The notes: generated by a model not told the origin, from the letters alone. A stretch of DNA of 64,000 bases from Hymenobacter amundsenii (GCF_002204745.1 NZ_NIRR01000011.1:1-64000); one strand, 5' to 3'; shown: positions 51,834-60,438, counted from the first letter of the stretch. A program made the numbers and translations.

Positions 51834-52257
51834 TTAACCCAAGCTGTGGCGTGGGGTGTTGCGCTAGGTGTAGGGCGCGGTGCTTGACCCGCCCGCCACG
51901 GGAACTAACTAGTCAGCGCCAAGAAGGTCTGTTAAACCTCTCCTTTCTAATGGCGGCCAAGGACAAGCCCTCCACCCTAACCCGACGCTCTAACTTAGGT
52001 TAACTAACAGCAGATTGTTGTTCCCAGTGTTGAAGATCAGGGTTGCTAGTTGCGCAATGGGTGTGCAGGGGTACGCAGCGGCTTTATGCGTATCCTGCCG
52101 GTTTGAATAGTCCGAGATGTATGGTGAGCCTTGGGGGGGCTGGTATGCGAAACTCAGGATGCTGGCGCTTTGGTCTGAGTGCCATCAACCCTGAATATGC
52201 GTTGGGCTTCAACCTAGGCAGGAGTACTTGATTCGCAGCAAAGCAGGAGGGGGAAGC
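51834..52257. other. 424-base spacer without a recognised gene
   Basis: No reading frame here looks like a protein, and I find no tRNA, tmRNA, RNase P or SRP RNA landmark. One 62-codon frame (52043-52231) is open but of unconvincing composition. It lies between converging genes without an obvious terminator, and might hold an unrecognised RNA or decayed sequence. Confidence 0.3.
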
Positions 52258-52581
52258 CTACAGGAATACGACTTCCTTAATTACATCTTCGCCCACCTCG
52301 GCGTTGATATTGGCTAGCACTTTAGTCTTAGCCATAACCAGCTCGTGTTTCAGCGGGGCCGAGGAAAGGCGCACGAAGAGCTTGTTGTTGCTCACGTAAA
52401 TCTGCTGCGTCTTTAAGGCGACGGCCTTGCCCATGATCTTCTCCCAACTCGCCACGACCGTCACTTCGTTTAGCTTTCCTTGTAAGCGGTAGGCACGCAG
52501 CAATGCCGTGATGCCGTCCTTGAGTGGGACGATATCCGACTTGCGGGAATTTTCGGGGGAATACGGTTTTTTGTAGGCCAT
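52258..52581 (-). CDS. DUF721/DciA-like protein
   Basis: A 107-residue protein of the DUF721 (DciA) family. It shows the ancestral layout: a helix with ALLRAYRLQGKLNEVTVVAS, the WEKIMGKAVALKT motif and the KH-like strand region KLFVRLSSAPLKHELVMAK. DciA-type proteins help load or operate the replicative helicase DnaB in most bacteria. It lies 67 bases downstream of recF on the same strand, a pairing often seen, and the two are probably co-transcribed. Function in this organism is inferred from the family. Confidence 0.85.
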   Translation of the reverse strand: MAYKKPYSPENSRKSDIVPLKDGITALLRAYRLQGKLNEVTVVASWEKIMGKAVALKTQQIYVSNNKLFVRLSSAPLKHELVMAKTKVLANINAEVGEDVIKEVVFL

Positions 52582-52648
52582 CTGAGTAAGTTAACGCGCG
52601 AGCAACCAGCCCTGACGGCCAACTCCCCAAAGATACCTCGCCCATGGG

Positions 52649-53764
52649 CTAAAGCCGTGTTACGGTTCCCGATTCGACCCGGAATCGGCGGATGTCTTCC
52701 GAAAGGGAAGCCAGCACCCGGTCGGTCCGTTCGAGGTGGGTGTCGGTCAGGAAAATCTGGCCGAAAGAGTGGTTAGCTACCAGTTGCATCAGTCGGGTGA
52801 TGCGCTTCTCATCGAGGCGGTCGAAGATGTCATCGAGCAACAGCAGGGGCTTTTGGCGCTGGCGCTCGGCCAGCAGCTCGAACTGCGCCAGCTTGAGCGC
52901 AATGACGAATGACTTCTGCTGGCCCTGGGAGCCATAACTCTTCACTGGCTTGTCATCCATCAGGAAGGTGAAGTCGTCGCGGTGGGGGCCGGTGGTGGTG
53001 CGCTGTAATGTGAGGTCGCGGCGCTCCTGCAGGCGCAATAGCTTCCCGAAGTCGGCGCCGGGCAACTCGCTCTTATACGTAAGTGTCACCTGCTCCTGGC
53101 CATCGGCTAGTTGGGCGTAGTGGCGCTGGAACAGCGGCTCGAACTCCAGCAGAAAATCCTGGCGGCGCTGCACCAGCTGTTCGCCCAGCGGGACCAGCTG
53201 CTCATCAATAGTCAATAGGTAGTCGCGGTCGTAACCGGCCTGGCGGTCGGTGGCCAGCTTGAGCAGGGCGTTGCGCTGCTTAAGGAGCTGGGTGTAGCGA
53301 ATAAGTAACTCCAGGTACTCGTGGTCGAGCTGCGACATAAGGCTGTCGAAGTGCTTGCGCCGCTCCTCGCTGCCCTGCCGGATCAGGTCAGTATCGTAGG
53401 GCGAGATGAGCACCACCGGGTAGCGGCCGATGTGGTCGGATACCCGCTCATAGGGTTGCTTGTCGTGAGTCACACTTTTCTTCTGCCCCAGGCGCAGGCT
53501 GCACTGAATGGTTTCGGCGGGCGCATCATCGGGTCGGCCCCCAAACCGGCCCCGGGTCACGAAGAACTCCGCTCCTTGCTTGATGCTCTGGGCATCGGTG
53601 GGGGTGAAGGCACTCTTGGTCAGGGAGAGGTAATGAATGGCGTCGAGCAGGTTGGTCTTGCCGCTGCCGTTGTCGCCGATAAAGCAGTTGATATGGGCCG
53701 AAAAGGATAACTGGGCTTCTTCGTAATTCTTGAAGAAAAGGAGGTGGAGGCTCTCGAGGTTCAT
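52649..53764 (-). CDS. recF: DNA replication and repair protein RecF
   Basis: A 371-residue SMC-like ATPase that acts at gapped DNA with RecO and RecR to load RecA. Walker A is GDNGSGKTNLLDAI near residue 30. The ABC-type signature is SYGSQGQQKSFVIALKLAQ and Walker B is PLLLLDDIFDRLDEKR. The N-terminal FKNYEEAQLSF strand is typical. Full length. It is divergent from pdhA with 69 bases between starts. In many bacteria recF lies near dnaA and the origin; here it is about 25 kb from the oriC-like cluster, beside the DciA-like gene. Confidence 0.95.
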   Translation of the reverse strand: MNLESLHLLFFKNYEEAQLSFSAHINCFIGDNGSGKTNLLDAIHYLSLTKSAFTPTDAQSIKQGAEFFVTRGRFGGRPDDAPAETIQCSLRLGQKKSVTHDKQPYERVSDHIGRYPVVLISPYDTDLIRQGSEERRKHFDSLMSQLDHEYLELLIRYTQLLKQRNALLKLATDRQAGYDRDYLLTIDEQLVPLGEQLVQRRQDFLLEFEPLFQRHYAQLADGQEQVTLTYKSELPGADFGKLLRLQERRDLTLQRTTTGPHRDDFTFLMDDKPVKSYGSQGQQKSFVIALKLAQFELLAERQRQKPLLLLDDIFDRLDEKRITRLMQLVANHSFGQIFLTDTHLERTDRVLASLSEDIRRFRVESGTVTRL

Positions 53765-53833
53765 GCTGGGGGTGCGGACATTGCAATCCTTTTACGTACT
53801 TTCGCCTCCCAAACGCGAACAATCGAAACTAAG

Positions 53834-54997
53834 ATGGCGGATACGAAAGTACAGGCTACTTCCAAGGCTTCCAACCCGGCCAAGAAAGCGTCGGCAACGA
53901 AAGGCAAAGCAGCCGTTGAGACGGCCAAGCAACCCCAGAACGTGAAGCCGGCAGCCAACAAAGCCGCGAAGGCCGCAACCGACGCGCCCAAGGCTACCTC
54001 GCCCGCTAAGGCGGAGTACTCCAAGGAAACCTACCTGACCTGGTATGAGCAGATGATGCTCATGCGCAAGTTTGAGGAGAAGGCCGGGCAGCTCTACGGG
54101 CAGCAGAAGATCAAAGGTTTCTGCCACCTCTACATCGGGCAGGAAGCCTGCGTAGCCGGTGCCGTGTCGGCCCTGACCAAGGACGATAAGTGGATTACCG
54201 CCTACCGCGACCATGCCCACCCGCTGGCTTTGGGTACCTCGCCCAATGCCATCATGGCCGAGCTGTTTGCCAAAGCCACCGGTTGCTCGAAAGGCAAGGG
54301 GGGCTCAATGCACATGTTCGATAAGGAAGTGAACTTCATCGGTGGCCACGGCATCGTGGGGGCGCAGGTGCCTATGGGTGCCGGCATTGCCTTCGCCGAG
54401 AAGTACAACAAGACCGGTAACCTCTGCATCGCCTACATGGGCGACGGGGCCGTGCGCCAGGGCGCCCTGCACGAAGCCTTCAACATGGCCATGCTCTGGA
54501 AGCTGCCCGTCATCTTCGTAGTCGAGAACAACGGTTATGCGATGGGTACGTCGGTGCAGCGCAGCTCCAATGTCACGGAGCTCTACACCATTGGCGAGAG
54601 CTACGACATGCCGTCGGAGCCGGTTAATGCCATGAACGTGGAAGACGTGCACGAGGCCGTAGCCCGCGCCGCCGAGCGTGCCCGCGCCGGCGAAGGCCCC
54701 ACGTTCCTGGAGTTCAAAACCTACCGCTACAAGGGCCACTCGATGAGCGACCCCGCCAAGTACCGCACCAAGGACGAGTTGGAAGACTACCGCTCCCGCG
54801 ATACCATTGAGGCCGTGCGCCACACCATTCTGACCCACAACCTGGCGACCGAAGAAGACTTGGCTGCCATCGACGAGAAGATCAAAGGGCAGGTGCAGGA
54901 GTCGGTGGAGTTTGCCGAAAAGTCGGACTACCCGACCGCCGACGAGCTTTACCACGACGTGTACGTGCAGCAGGACTACCCTTACATCCGCGACTAG
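53834..54997 (+). CDS. pdhA: Pyruvate dehydrogenase E1 component, alpha subunit
   Basis: A 387-residue TPP-binding subunit that decarboxylates pyruvate in the PDH complex. The TPP motif starts GDGAVRQG at about residue 203 and ends near residue 232 (VVENNGYAMGT). CSKGKGGSMHMF and TYRYKGHSMSDPAKYR are further family signatures. The first 55-60 residues, before YSKETYLTWYEQMMLMRKFE, are an unusual Ala/Lys-rich extension with no counterpart in most homologues. The beta subunit and E2 are not adjacent, so the complex is encoded at separate loci. The ATG giving MADTKVQ is the only good start. Confidence 0.93.
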   Translation: MADTKVQATSKASNPAKKASATKGKAAVETAKQPQNVKPAANKAAKAATDAPKATSPAKAEYSKETYLTWYEQMMLMRKFEEKAGQLYGQQKIKGFCHLYIGQEACVAGAVSALTKDDKWITAYRDHAHPLALGTSPNAIMAELFAKATGCSKGKGGSMHMFDKEVNFIGGHGIVGAQVPMGAGIAFAEKYNKTGNLCIAYMGDGAVRQGALHEAFNMAMLWKLPVIFVVENNGYAMGTSVQRSSNVTELYTIGESYDMPSEPVNAMNVEDVHEAVARAAERARAGEGPTFLEFKTYRYKGHSMSDPAKYRTKDELEDYRSRDTIEAVRHTILTHNLATEEDLAAIDEKIKGQVQESVEFAEKSDYPTADELYHDVYVQQDYPYIRD

Positions 54998-55009
54998 ATT
55001 TCTTGAGCG

Positions 55010-55182
55010 GTTGGCTATTAGCTGCTAGCCCTTGGCTCCGTTCTGGAGTGAATGGTTTAAAAGTGAGGAGCCTTGGTAGAGGAGTCTATAAAAGGGCGAA
55101 CGTAACGGAAGGCACTCAGGTAAGCGTCGATTAATCAGAACAGAGCTAACAGCCAACAGCTGATAGCTAACAGCTAAATTTC
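55010..55182. repeat. AGCTAACAG-type repeats between pdhA and the TPR gene
   Basis: TTGGCTATTAGCTGCTAGCC at the left is mirrored by GAGCTAACAGCCAACAGCTG and ATAGCTAACAGCT at the right. Same type as 28860-28966. The middle holds nothing I recognise. Confidence 0.55.
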
Positions 55183-55183
55183 A

Positions 55184-55954
55184 ATGTCTAAGATTCCTTA
55201 CACGGGAAAAAGCCAGCAGGCTCGCCAGCCGCAGACCGTTTCCACCGACCCGCTCCAGCCTGCCGAAGCCTACAACCCCGAGCACCCGCTCATGGAGGAC
55301 CCCGATGCGCTGGCCATGCGGCTGGTGGAGTCGGAGGATTTTGTGCGTCGGAACAAGAACGTACTGCTTGGGCTGTTGGCTGTAGTAGTGCTGGCCGTAG
55401 CCGGTGGCTTCGGCTACTACATGTGGCGCAACTCCCAGGACGAGAAAGGACAGGTAGCCCTATTCCAGGCCGTCGATTATTGGGAGGCTGACTCGTTGCA
55501 GAAGGCCCTGAAGGGCGACGGCCGCAACTTGGGTCTGGAGCGTGTGGCTTCGGAGTACAGTGGCACCGATGCTGGCAACCTGGCCAACTTCTACGCCGGC
55601 GTAGCCGCCCTCAAGGATGGCAAATACAAAGCCGCCATCGACTACCTCGAAGATTTCAGCGCCGACGACTACCTTGTGCAGGCCCGCGCCTACTCGCTCA
55701 TCGGTGATGCTCACCTGGAACTCAACCAGCCCAAGGAAGCTGCTGACTTCTACAACAAGGCCGCCAACTACAACGCCAACGAGTACTTCTCGCCCACCTA
55801 CCTGCTCAAGGAAGGTACGGCCCGCGAAGTAGCCCAGGACTACGCCGGTGCCCTGACGGCATACGACAAAATCCTGACCGACTACCCTGCCGCTGCCGAA
55901 GCCACCGAAGCCAAGCAGTACAAGGCCCGGGCCGAAGGACTGATGCGCAAGTAA
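55184..55954 (+). CDS. Membrane-anchored TPR protein (YfgM-like)
   Basis: A 256-residue protein. The first 60 residues are polar, then one membrane helix (NVLLGLLAVVVLAVAGGFGYYM) anchors it with the rest in the periplasm. The outside part contains tetratricopeptide-type repeats, seen as pairs such as NLANFYAGVAALKDGKYKAA, YSLIGDAHLELNQPKEAADF and YAGALTAYDKILTDYPAAAE. The layout resembles YfgM, an ancillary factor of the Sec translocon, though similarity is general. In Bacteroidota this gene often lies near recF and ribH, as here. Confidence 0.8.
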   Translation: MSKIPYTGKSQQARQPQTVSTDPLQPAEAYNPEHPLMEDPDALAMRLVESEDFVRRNKNVLLGLLAVVVLAVAGGFGYYMWRNSQDEKGQVALFQAVDYWEADSLQKALKGDGRNLGLERVASEYSGTDAGNLANFYAGVAALKDGKYKAAIDYLEDFSADDYLVQARAYSLIGDAHLELNQPKEAADFYNKAANYNANEYFSPTYLLKEGTAREVAQDYAGALTAYDKILTDYPAAAEATEAKQYKARAEGLMRK

Positions 55955-56030
55955 GCCGTCTTTGAGATGCCTAGTTCCGTTGTACTTGAAAGATGGAATT
56001 TAGCATAAAAAATTGATTTTCAGTTGTTTA

Positions 56031-56068
56031 AAATTGAAAAGGCGGCTTTCGAGCTGCCTTTTCAATTT
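56031..56068 (+). terminator. Rho-independent terminator
   Basis: AAATTGAAAAGGC-GCT and AGC-GCCTTTTCAATTT form a long stem with a TTTT tail, 75 bases after the TPR gene stop. Confidence 0.8.
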
Positions 56069-56092
56069 AGATAGACACCCAGTTAGTAAGCC

Positions 56093-56100
56093 TATCTTTG
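56093..56100 (+). promoter_or_regulatory. -7 element TATCTTTG upstream of ribH
   Basis: A full TAnnTTTG match 130 bases before the ribH start. No clear -33 TTG at 19-20 bases; a TTTAG stands 22 bases ahead. Confidence 0.35.
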
Positions 56101-56186
56101 CCGTGAAGCAGTTCCCCTGCCTTCGATAAAGCACACAAGGAACACCAAAAGCCCAAAGTGCTTTCGGTAAATAATTGTCTCACAGA

Positions 56187-56222
56187 ACATAAGCTAACAG
56201 CCAGCAGCTGATAGCTACCAGC
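56187..56222. repeat. AGCTAACAG-type repeat next to ribH
   Basis: AAGCTAACAGCCAGCAGCTG and ATAGCTACCAGCT, a short relative of the repeats at 28860-28966 and 55010-55182, ending 8 bases before the ribH start. Confidence 0.5.
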
Positions 56223-56230
56223 TCATCCAA

Positions 56231-56707
56231 ATGGCTACTTCCCTTAAAAACCTGAGCGACTACACCTCCGACCACTTCATCGACATCTCCGAAAAGCGGT
56301 TTGGGCTGGTAGTGGCGGAATGGAACCGCGAAATCACTGATACGCTGGCCCAGGGGGCCTACGATACGCTGCTCAAGCACGGAGCCAAGCCCGAGCACAT
56401 CTTCCGCAACACCGTACCCGGCAGCTTCGAGCTGACGCTGGGGGCACAACTGCTGGCCCAGCACGACGAAATTGACGCCGTTATCTGTTTGGGCGTTGTT
56501 ATTCAGGGCGAAACCAAGCACGACGACTACATCTGCCACGCCGTGGCCAGCGGTATCACCAACGTGGGCCTGAAGTTCAACAAGCCGGTCATCTTTGGCC
56601 TCGTGACCACCAACACCCTAGAGCAGGCCTGGGACCGGGCCGGCGGCAAGCACGGCAACAAAGGTGTGGAAGGCGCGGTAGCCGCCATCCATATGCTGGG
56701 CTTCTGA
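56231..56707 (+). CDS. ribH: 6,7-dimethyl-8-ribityllumazine synthase
   Basis: A 158-residue enzyme for the penultimate step of riboflavin synthesis, which joins a ribitylaminouracil with a four-carbon phosphate. PGSFELTLGAQLLAQ, ICLGVVIQGETKHDDYICHA (with the catalytic His in the GETKHDDY loop) and IFGLVTTNTLEQAWDRAG are diagnostic. It normally assembles into a 60-subunit shell. Full length, with no other riboflavin genes nearby. Confidence 0.96.
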   Translation: MATSLKNLSDYTSDHFIDISEKRFGLVVAEWNREITDTLAQGAYDTLLKHGAKPEHIFRNTVPGSFELTLGAQLLAQHDEIDAVICLGVVIQGETKHDDYICHAVASGITNVGLKFNKPVIFGLVTTNTLEQAWDRAGGKHGNKGVEGAVAAIHMLGF

Positions 56708-57008
56708 TTGGCTGAACGGAAGTAGCGACTAGCAAGCTAACCGCAACCAGCACTGAGTGCTGGAGGAAAGAACCGTAACAAATACGGTATCGTGCTGATT
56801 AGCGGACAAAACCGTAGCTTTGCGGCCGAATACTGCCGGCCCGATGCCAAGCGGAATTACCGTCGCAGATTCCCGATTGCCGGCCAACAGAACGAGATAA
56901 ACTTATTCGTTTAGGCCGATGTTGGGACTGCTTAACGGTGAACCTTTGCGCCGTTTTCCGTCAAAACCTGCCAATTACCACCTCCCACCATTATCTTCCG
57001 GTACCGAC
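56708..57008 (+). promoter_or_regulatory. Spacer with -7 element TAGCTTTG (56815-56822)
   Basis: This 301-base spacer has one -7 match, TAGCTTTG, about 190 bases before the DksA-like start, without a good -33. I see no gene or terminator in the rest. Confidence 0.3.
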
Positions 57009-57392
57009 ATGAGTGAAGCACCACTACGCTATTCCAGGGAAGAGCTGGCCGAGTTTGAGCAAATCATTCAGGATAAGCTCACGGCTGCCCGCAAGGAAGT
57101 CTCTTTCATTAAGGAAACCCTGAGCCGCAAAAACGACACCGGTACCGATAACACGGCCTCGTCGTCGAAAGTACTGGAAGACGGAGCCGACACGGCCGAG
57201 AAGGAAAGCATGAACCAGCTGGCTTCGCGCCAGATGAAGTTTATCCAGCAGCTCGAAAATGCCTTGGTCCGCATCAAGAACGGCACCTACGGCGTGTGCA
57301 TTGGCACCGGCAAGCTCATCCAGAAGGAGCGCCTGCGGGCCGTCCCCCACACCCAGCACTCCATCGAAGCCAAAATGGCCCGCCGCGACTAG
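57009..57392 (+). CDS. TraR/DksA-like protein with degenerate zinc finger
   Basis: A 127-residue protein of the TraR/DksA type, which binds the RNA polymerase secondary channel in related bacteria. Residues about 5-85 form the coiled-coil half, ending with the loop NALVRIKNGTYGVC. The zinc finger keeps only its first Cys (Cys97); the other three ligand positions, judged against E. coli DksA CxxC-CxxC, read Thr, Ser and Ala. So no zinc can be bound as in DksA. I believe this degenerate form is common in Bacteroidota. The start was taken at MSEAPLRYSR; 56919 is an upstream alternative. Role in the stringent response is inferred. Confidence 0.75.
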   Translation: MSEAPLRYSREELAEFEQIIQDKLTAARKEVSFIKETLSRKNDTGTDNTASSSKVLEDGADTAEKESMNQLASRQMKFIQQLENALVRIKNGTYGVCIGTGKLIQKERLRAVPHTQHSIEAKMARRD

Positions 57393-57455
57393 TGAGTTGC
57401 CGATGCCCAGTTGCCAGTTGATAGGTTATACTGACAACTGCCAACTCAATACCCA

Positions 57456-57520
57456 GCCCGGACCAGCTGCCTGGGTTCCGCCGATTGGTGGGGCCGGGCG
57501 GCTGGTCCGGGCACTGTTTT
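57456..57520 (+). terminator. Terminator after the DksA-like gene
   Basis: GCCCGGACCAGCTGCC and GGCGGCTGGTCCGGGC form a 16-bp stem followed by CTGTTTT. Confidence 0.75.
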
Positions 57521-57607
57521 CGGCAATGCTTCGTTGGAAGAATTGCCTCTTTTGATTTGAATACTTCACCTGTACCGTAGCGATACGGCACGCATGCTTC
57601 TACCACC

Positions 57608-59506
57608 ATGGGTAAGAAACACCACTCTTCCGACGACGCGCCCAAGGGCCGCGGCCGCTCTTCTAAATCCGACCGCCCCTTCAACAAGGACAAAGACGCG
57701 GGCAGCAAATTCATTCAGCCCGGCCAAGAGCGCGCCAACCGCGCTACCGGCAACAGCCGCTTCGGCGCCGACCGCGACAACAACCGTCGTGATGACAACC
57801 GCCGCGACGATTCGCGCCGTGGTTCAGACCGACCTTCGTTTGGCCGGCCCTCGGAGGGTGGCTTCGGTGGTCCCCGTAAGTTTGGCAGCGGTGGCGGCAG
57901 CAGCCCCGGCGGCCCGCGCAAATTTGGCACCGGCGGCGACAACCGCTTCGGCCGCGATGCCCGCCCCGCCCGCGACAACGACCGCCGCGAGGGAGGCTTT
58001 GGCCGCGAGAGCCGCGATGAGCGCCCGGCCCGGCCCGTGCGCGATTTCGAATCGAAGAAGACTTGGCAGGGCCAACCCTACCGCCGCGAAGACGGTGAGC
58101 TATCAGTACCCAGGGGCTTACCCGGCGAGCGGAACCGCAAATTCGTGAAGCAGAATCCGAATGCTGCCGATGAGCCGCGCCCGGAGGCGCCACGTCCGCG
58201 CCCGGAAGCCGACTACCAGGGCTCGAAGGACTACGGTCCGGAGCGTCCGGTACGTCCGGCCCGGGCTTTCGACCCCAACCGCCGGCCCGAGGACCTGGCC
58301 CCTCAGCACCCCGATTTCTCCGACGACAAAACCTACCGCACCACCCGCCGGGCCGAACAGGCCGGGGAGGAGCAGCGGCCCCGGGAAGAGCGCAACAGCT
58401 CCGACGACCGCCGCAGCACGGGCTTCGGTGGCGGCGCCAGCGGTGAGCGGCGCGGCAGCCGCGCCGGTAGCTTCGGCACCGACCGCCCGGAGCGGCGCGA
58501 GAGCACCGACCGCGACGACCGTCGCCGCGAGCGGCCCACGGGCTCGGACCGGCCGGAGCGCCGGGGAGCCTTCGGCGACGACCGCCGCCGTGATGACCGT
58601 AGTGCGCCCGAGCGCCCCCGCCGGGCCTACGATGAGCGCCCCAACCGTGACCGGCCTGCCCCCGACCCAACCCGGGCCGGTAAGCCCCGGCGCGGCGAAG
58701 TAGCCGGCGAAGCGCCCGACTATCAGAACCTGCGCCATTACGAGGAAGACAAGAACCGCGGCAACAAGCGCCGCCGCGATGAGGAGCCGGAAGAAGCCGG
58801 TACCACGCGCCTGAACCGCTACATCGCCAACGCCGGCATCTGCTCACGCCGCGACGCCGACGCCCTGATTGCGGCCGGCGAAATCAAGGTGAATGGCGAA
58901 GTGGTGACGGAGATGGGCTACCAGGTGCAGCCTTCCGATACTGTGCAGTACGGCAAGACCAACCTCAGCCGCGAAAAGCAGGTGTACCTGTTGCTCAACA
59001 AGCCCAAGGACTTCCTGACCACCACCGACGACCCCGAAGGCCGCCGCACCGTGATGGAGCTCATCAAGAGCGCCTCCAAGGAGCGGGTGTTCCCGGTGGG
59101 CCGCCTCGACCGTAATACTACGGGCCTGCTGCTATTCACTAACGACGGCGAAGTAGCCCAGAAGCTTTCCCATCCCTCGCACCGCAACAAGAAAATCTAT
59201 CAGGTGGAGCTTGATAAGCCCCTGACCGAGGAGCACCTGCGCCAGATTGCGGCCGGCGTGGAGCTGGAAGACGGCAAGGCCGAAGTAGACGATGTGGCCG
59301 TAGTGGCCGGCAACCCGCACTTCGTGGGTGTGGAAATCCATATTGGCCGTAACCGCATTGTGCGCCGCATTTTCGAGCATTTGGGCTACGACGTAGTAAC
59401 GCTGGACCGGGTGCAGTACGCAGGCCTGACCAAGAAGGACCTGCCCCGGGGCAAGTGGCGCTTCCTGAGCGAGAAGGAAGTCATTCGCCTCAAATATTTC
59501 ATGTAG
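57608..59506 (+). CDS. RluB/RsuA-type pseudouridine synthase with long disordered N-terminus
   Basis: A 632-residue protein of two parts. Residues 1 to about 395 are low complexity, dominated by Arg, Asp, Gly and Pro (RDDNRRDDSRRGSDR type), presumably disordered. From about 400 comes a standard rsuA/rluB-type enzyme: an S4 domain (TRLNRYIANAGICSRRDADA), then PseudoU synthase with catalytic Asp501 in GRLDRNTTGLLL, and the ending VQYAGLTKKDLPRGKWRF. It should convert a uridine in 23S (or 16S) rRNA to pseudouridine; RluB is the closer guess. The N-terminal extension is much longer than the catalytic part and may bind rRNA or form condensates. GC-rich coding in the tail creates antisense frames that are not genes. 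Confidence 0.88.
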   Translation: MGKKHHSSDDAPKGRGRSSKSDRPFNKDKDAGSKFIQPGQERANRATGNSRFGADRDNNRRDDNRRDDSRRGSDRPSFGRPSEGGFGGPRKFGSGGGSSPGGPRKFGTGGDNRFGRDARPARDNDRREGGFGRESRDERPARPVRDFESKKTWQGQPYRREDGELSVPRGLPGERNRKFVKQNPNAADEPRPEAPRPRPEADYQGSKDYGPERPVRPARAFDPNRRPEDLAPQHPDFSDDKTYRTTRRAEQAGEEQRPREERNSSDDRRSTGFGGGASGERRGSRAGSFGTDRPERRESTDRDDRRRERPTGSDRPERRGAFGDDRRRDDRSAPERPRRAYDERPNRDRPAPDPTRAGKPRRGEVAGEAPDYQNLRHYEEDKNRGNKRRRDEEPEEAGTTRLNRYIANAGICSRRDADALIAAGEIKVNGEVVTEMGYQVQPSDTVQYGKTNLSREKQVYLLLNKPKDFLTTTDDPEGRRTVMELIKSASKERVFPVGRLDRNTTGLLLFTNDGEVAQKLSHPSHRNKKIYQVELDKPLTEEHLRQIAAGVELEDGKAEVDDVAVVAGNPHFVGVEIHIGRNRIVRRIFEHLGYDVVTLDRVQYAGLTKKDLPRGKWRFLSEKEVIRLKYFM

Positions 59507-59555
59507 GCACGCAACCGCCCGGGGGCCAGAGGGCTCCCGGTAGTGTTGTTAGTTA

Positions 59556-59656
59556 GAACGTCATTCAGAGCGAAACGAAGAATCTCGCATGCTGATGTTG
59601 ATAATCATTTCAACGGTTGGCGCGCGAGATTCTTCGCTTCGCTCTGAATGACGTTC
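59556..59656. repeat. Palindromic repeat before coaX, CATTCAGAGCG type
   Basis: Arms of about 33 bases: GAACGTCATTCAGAGCGAA and TTCGCTCTGAATGACGTTC, with an inner CGAAGAATCTCGC/GCGAGATTCTTCG, and a 35-base loop. It resembles the GTCATGCTG repeats but with a different core. Confidence 0.75.
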
Positions 59657-59661
59657 TTTTC

Positions 59662-59689
59662 TCACTTCTCACTTCTCACTTCTCACTTC
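59662..59689. repeat. Four tandem copies of TCACTTC
   Basis: Four exact 7-base units directly before the coaX start and right after the palindromic repeat. A related TCACTTCTCACTTCT stretch lies at about 39955-39985, just before lspA. Confidence 0.8.
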
Positions 59690-59694
59690 CCCGC

Positions 59695-60438
59695 TTGCGT
59701 ACCCTCGCCCTCGATATTGGCAATACGGCCGTGAAATACGGCTGCTTCGAGCAGGATACGCTGTGCGAATCGGCTAGCGGGCAGACGACAGCGCAGGTGC
59801 TAGCGGCCGTGCAACGGCTCCGGCCCGAGCACGTGGTGCTGGCTTCGGTGGCCGAACCCACCGCCACCTGGGCCGCCGAGTTGCGGGCGCTGGTACCGGG
59901 CCGGGTGCTCGAATTCGTGCCCGCCACCACACCGCTGCCCATCGCCAATGCCTACGCTACGCCCCAGACCCTGGGAGCCGACCGGCTGGCGGCGGCGGTG
60001 GGGGCGGCCTGGCTGCTCCCGGGCCGCGACGTGGTGGTGGTCGATGCCGGGACGGCCATCAAGTGCGACTTGGTGGAGGCTGCTGGCGGTTTTCGGGGCG
60101 GTAGCATTGCGCCGGGGTTGGCGTTGCGGTTTCGGGCGTTGCACGAGTTTACGGGGCGGCTGCCACTGGTAGCGGGCCTACCCGACCCCACCGAAGCCGT
60201 ACCGCTGACCGGCACCGATACCGCCAGCGCCATCCGAAGCGGGGTGCTGAACGGGGCCACTGCCGAGGTAGCGGGCCTACTGGCCGATTACGCCGCCCGT
60301 TACCCTGGGCTGGCCGTGGTGCTGGCTGGGGGCGACGCGCCTTTTTTTCGTGCCCGATTGAAAGGGCCTATCTTTGTTGTGCCGGAGCTGGTATTGATCG
60401 GGCTCCATCGAATTTTAGTACATCATGTCGCAACCTAA
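59695..60438 (+). CDS. coaX: Type III pantothenate kinase, TTG start
   Basis: A 247-residue kinase for the first step of coenzyme A synthesis. The ATP-binding phosphate motif is LALDIGNTAVKYG at the very start; TLGADRLAAAVGA and VVVDAGTAIKCD are the other signatures. The only sensible start is TTG (giving MRTLALDIGN), because the frame upstream runs through the tandem and palindromic repeats. The gene overlaps the next start by 14 bases, so the two are co-transcribed. coaX next to an outer-membrane protein and lptC is a typical Bacteroidota arrangement. Confidence 0.88.
   Translation: MRTLALDIGNTAVKYGCFEQDTLCESASGQTTAQVLAAVQRLRPEHVVLASVAEPTATWAAELRALVPGRVLEFVPATTPLPIANAYATPQTLGADRLAAAVGAAWLLPGRDVVVVDAGTAIKCDLVEAAGGFRGGSIAPGLALRFRALHEFTGRLPLVAGLPDPTEAVPLTGTDTASAIRSGVLNGATAEVAGLLADYAARYPGLAVVLAGGDAPFFRARLKGPIFVVPELVLIGLHRILVHHVAT
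60369..60376 (+). promoter_or_regulatory. Internal -7 element TATCTTTG near the end of coaX
   Basis: A full TAnnTTTG match 48 bases before the next gene start, with a TTTCG 18 bases ahead. It could drive the outer-membrane protein gene independently of coaX. Confidence 0.35.
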
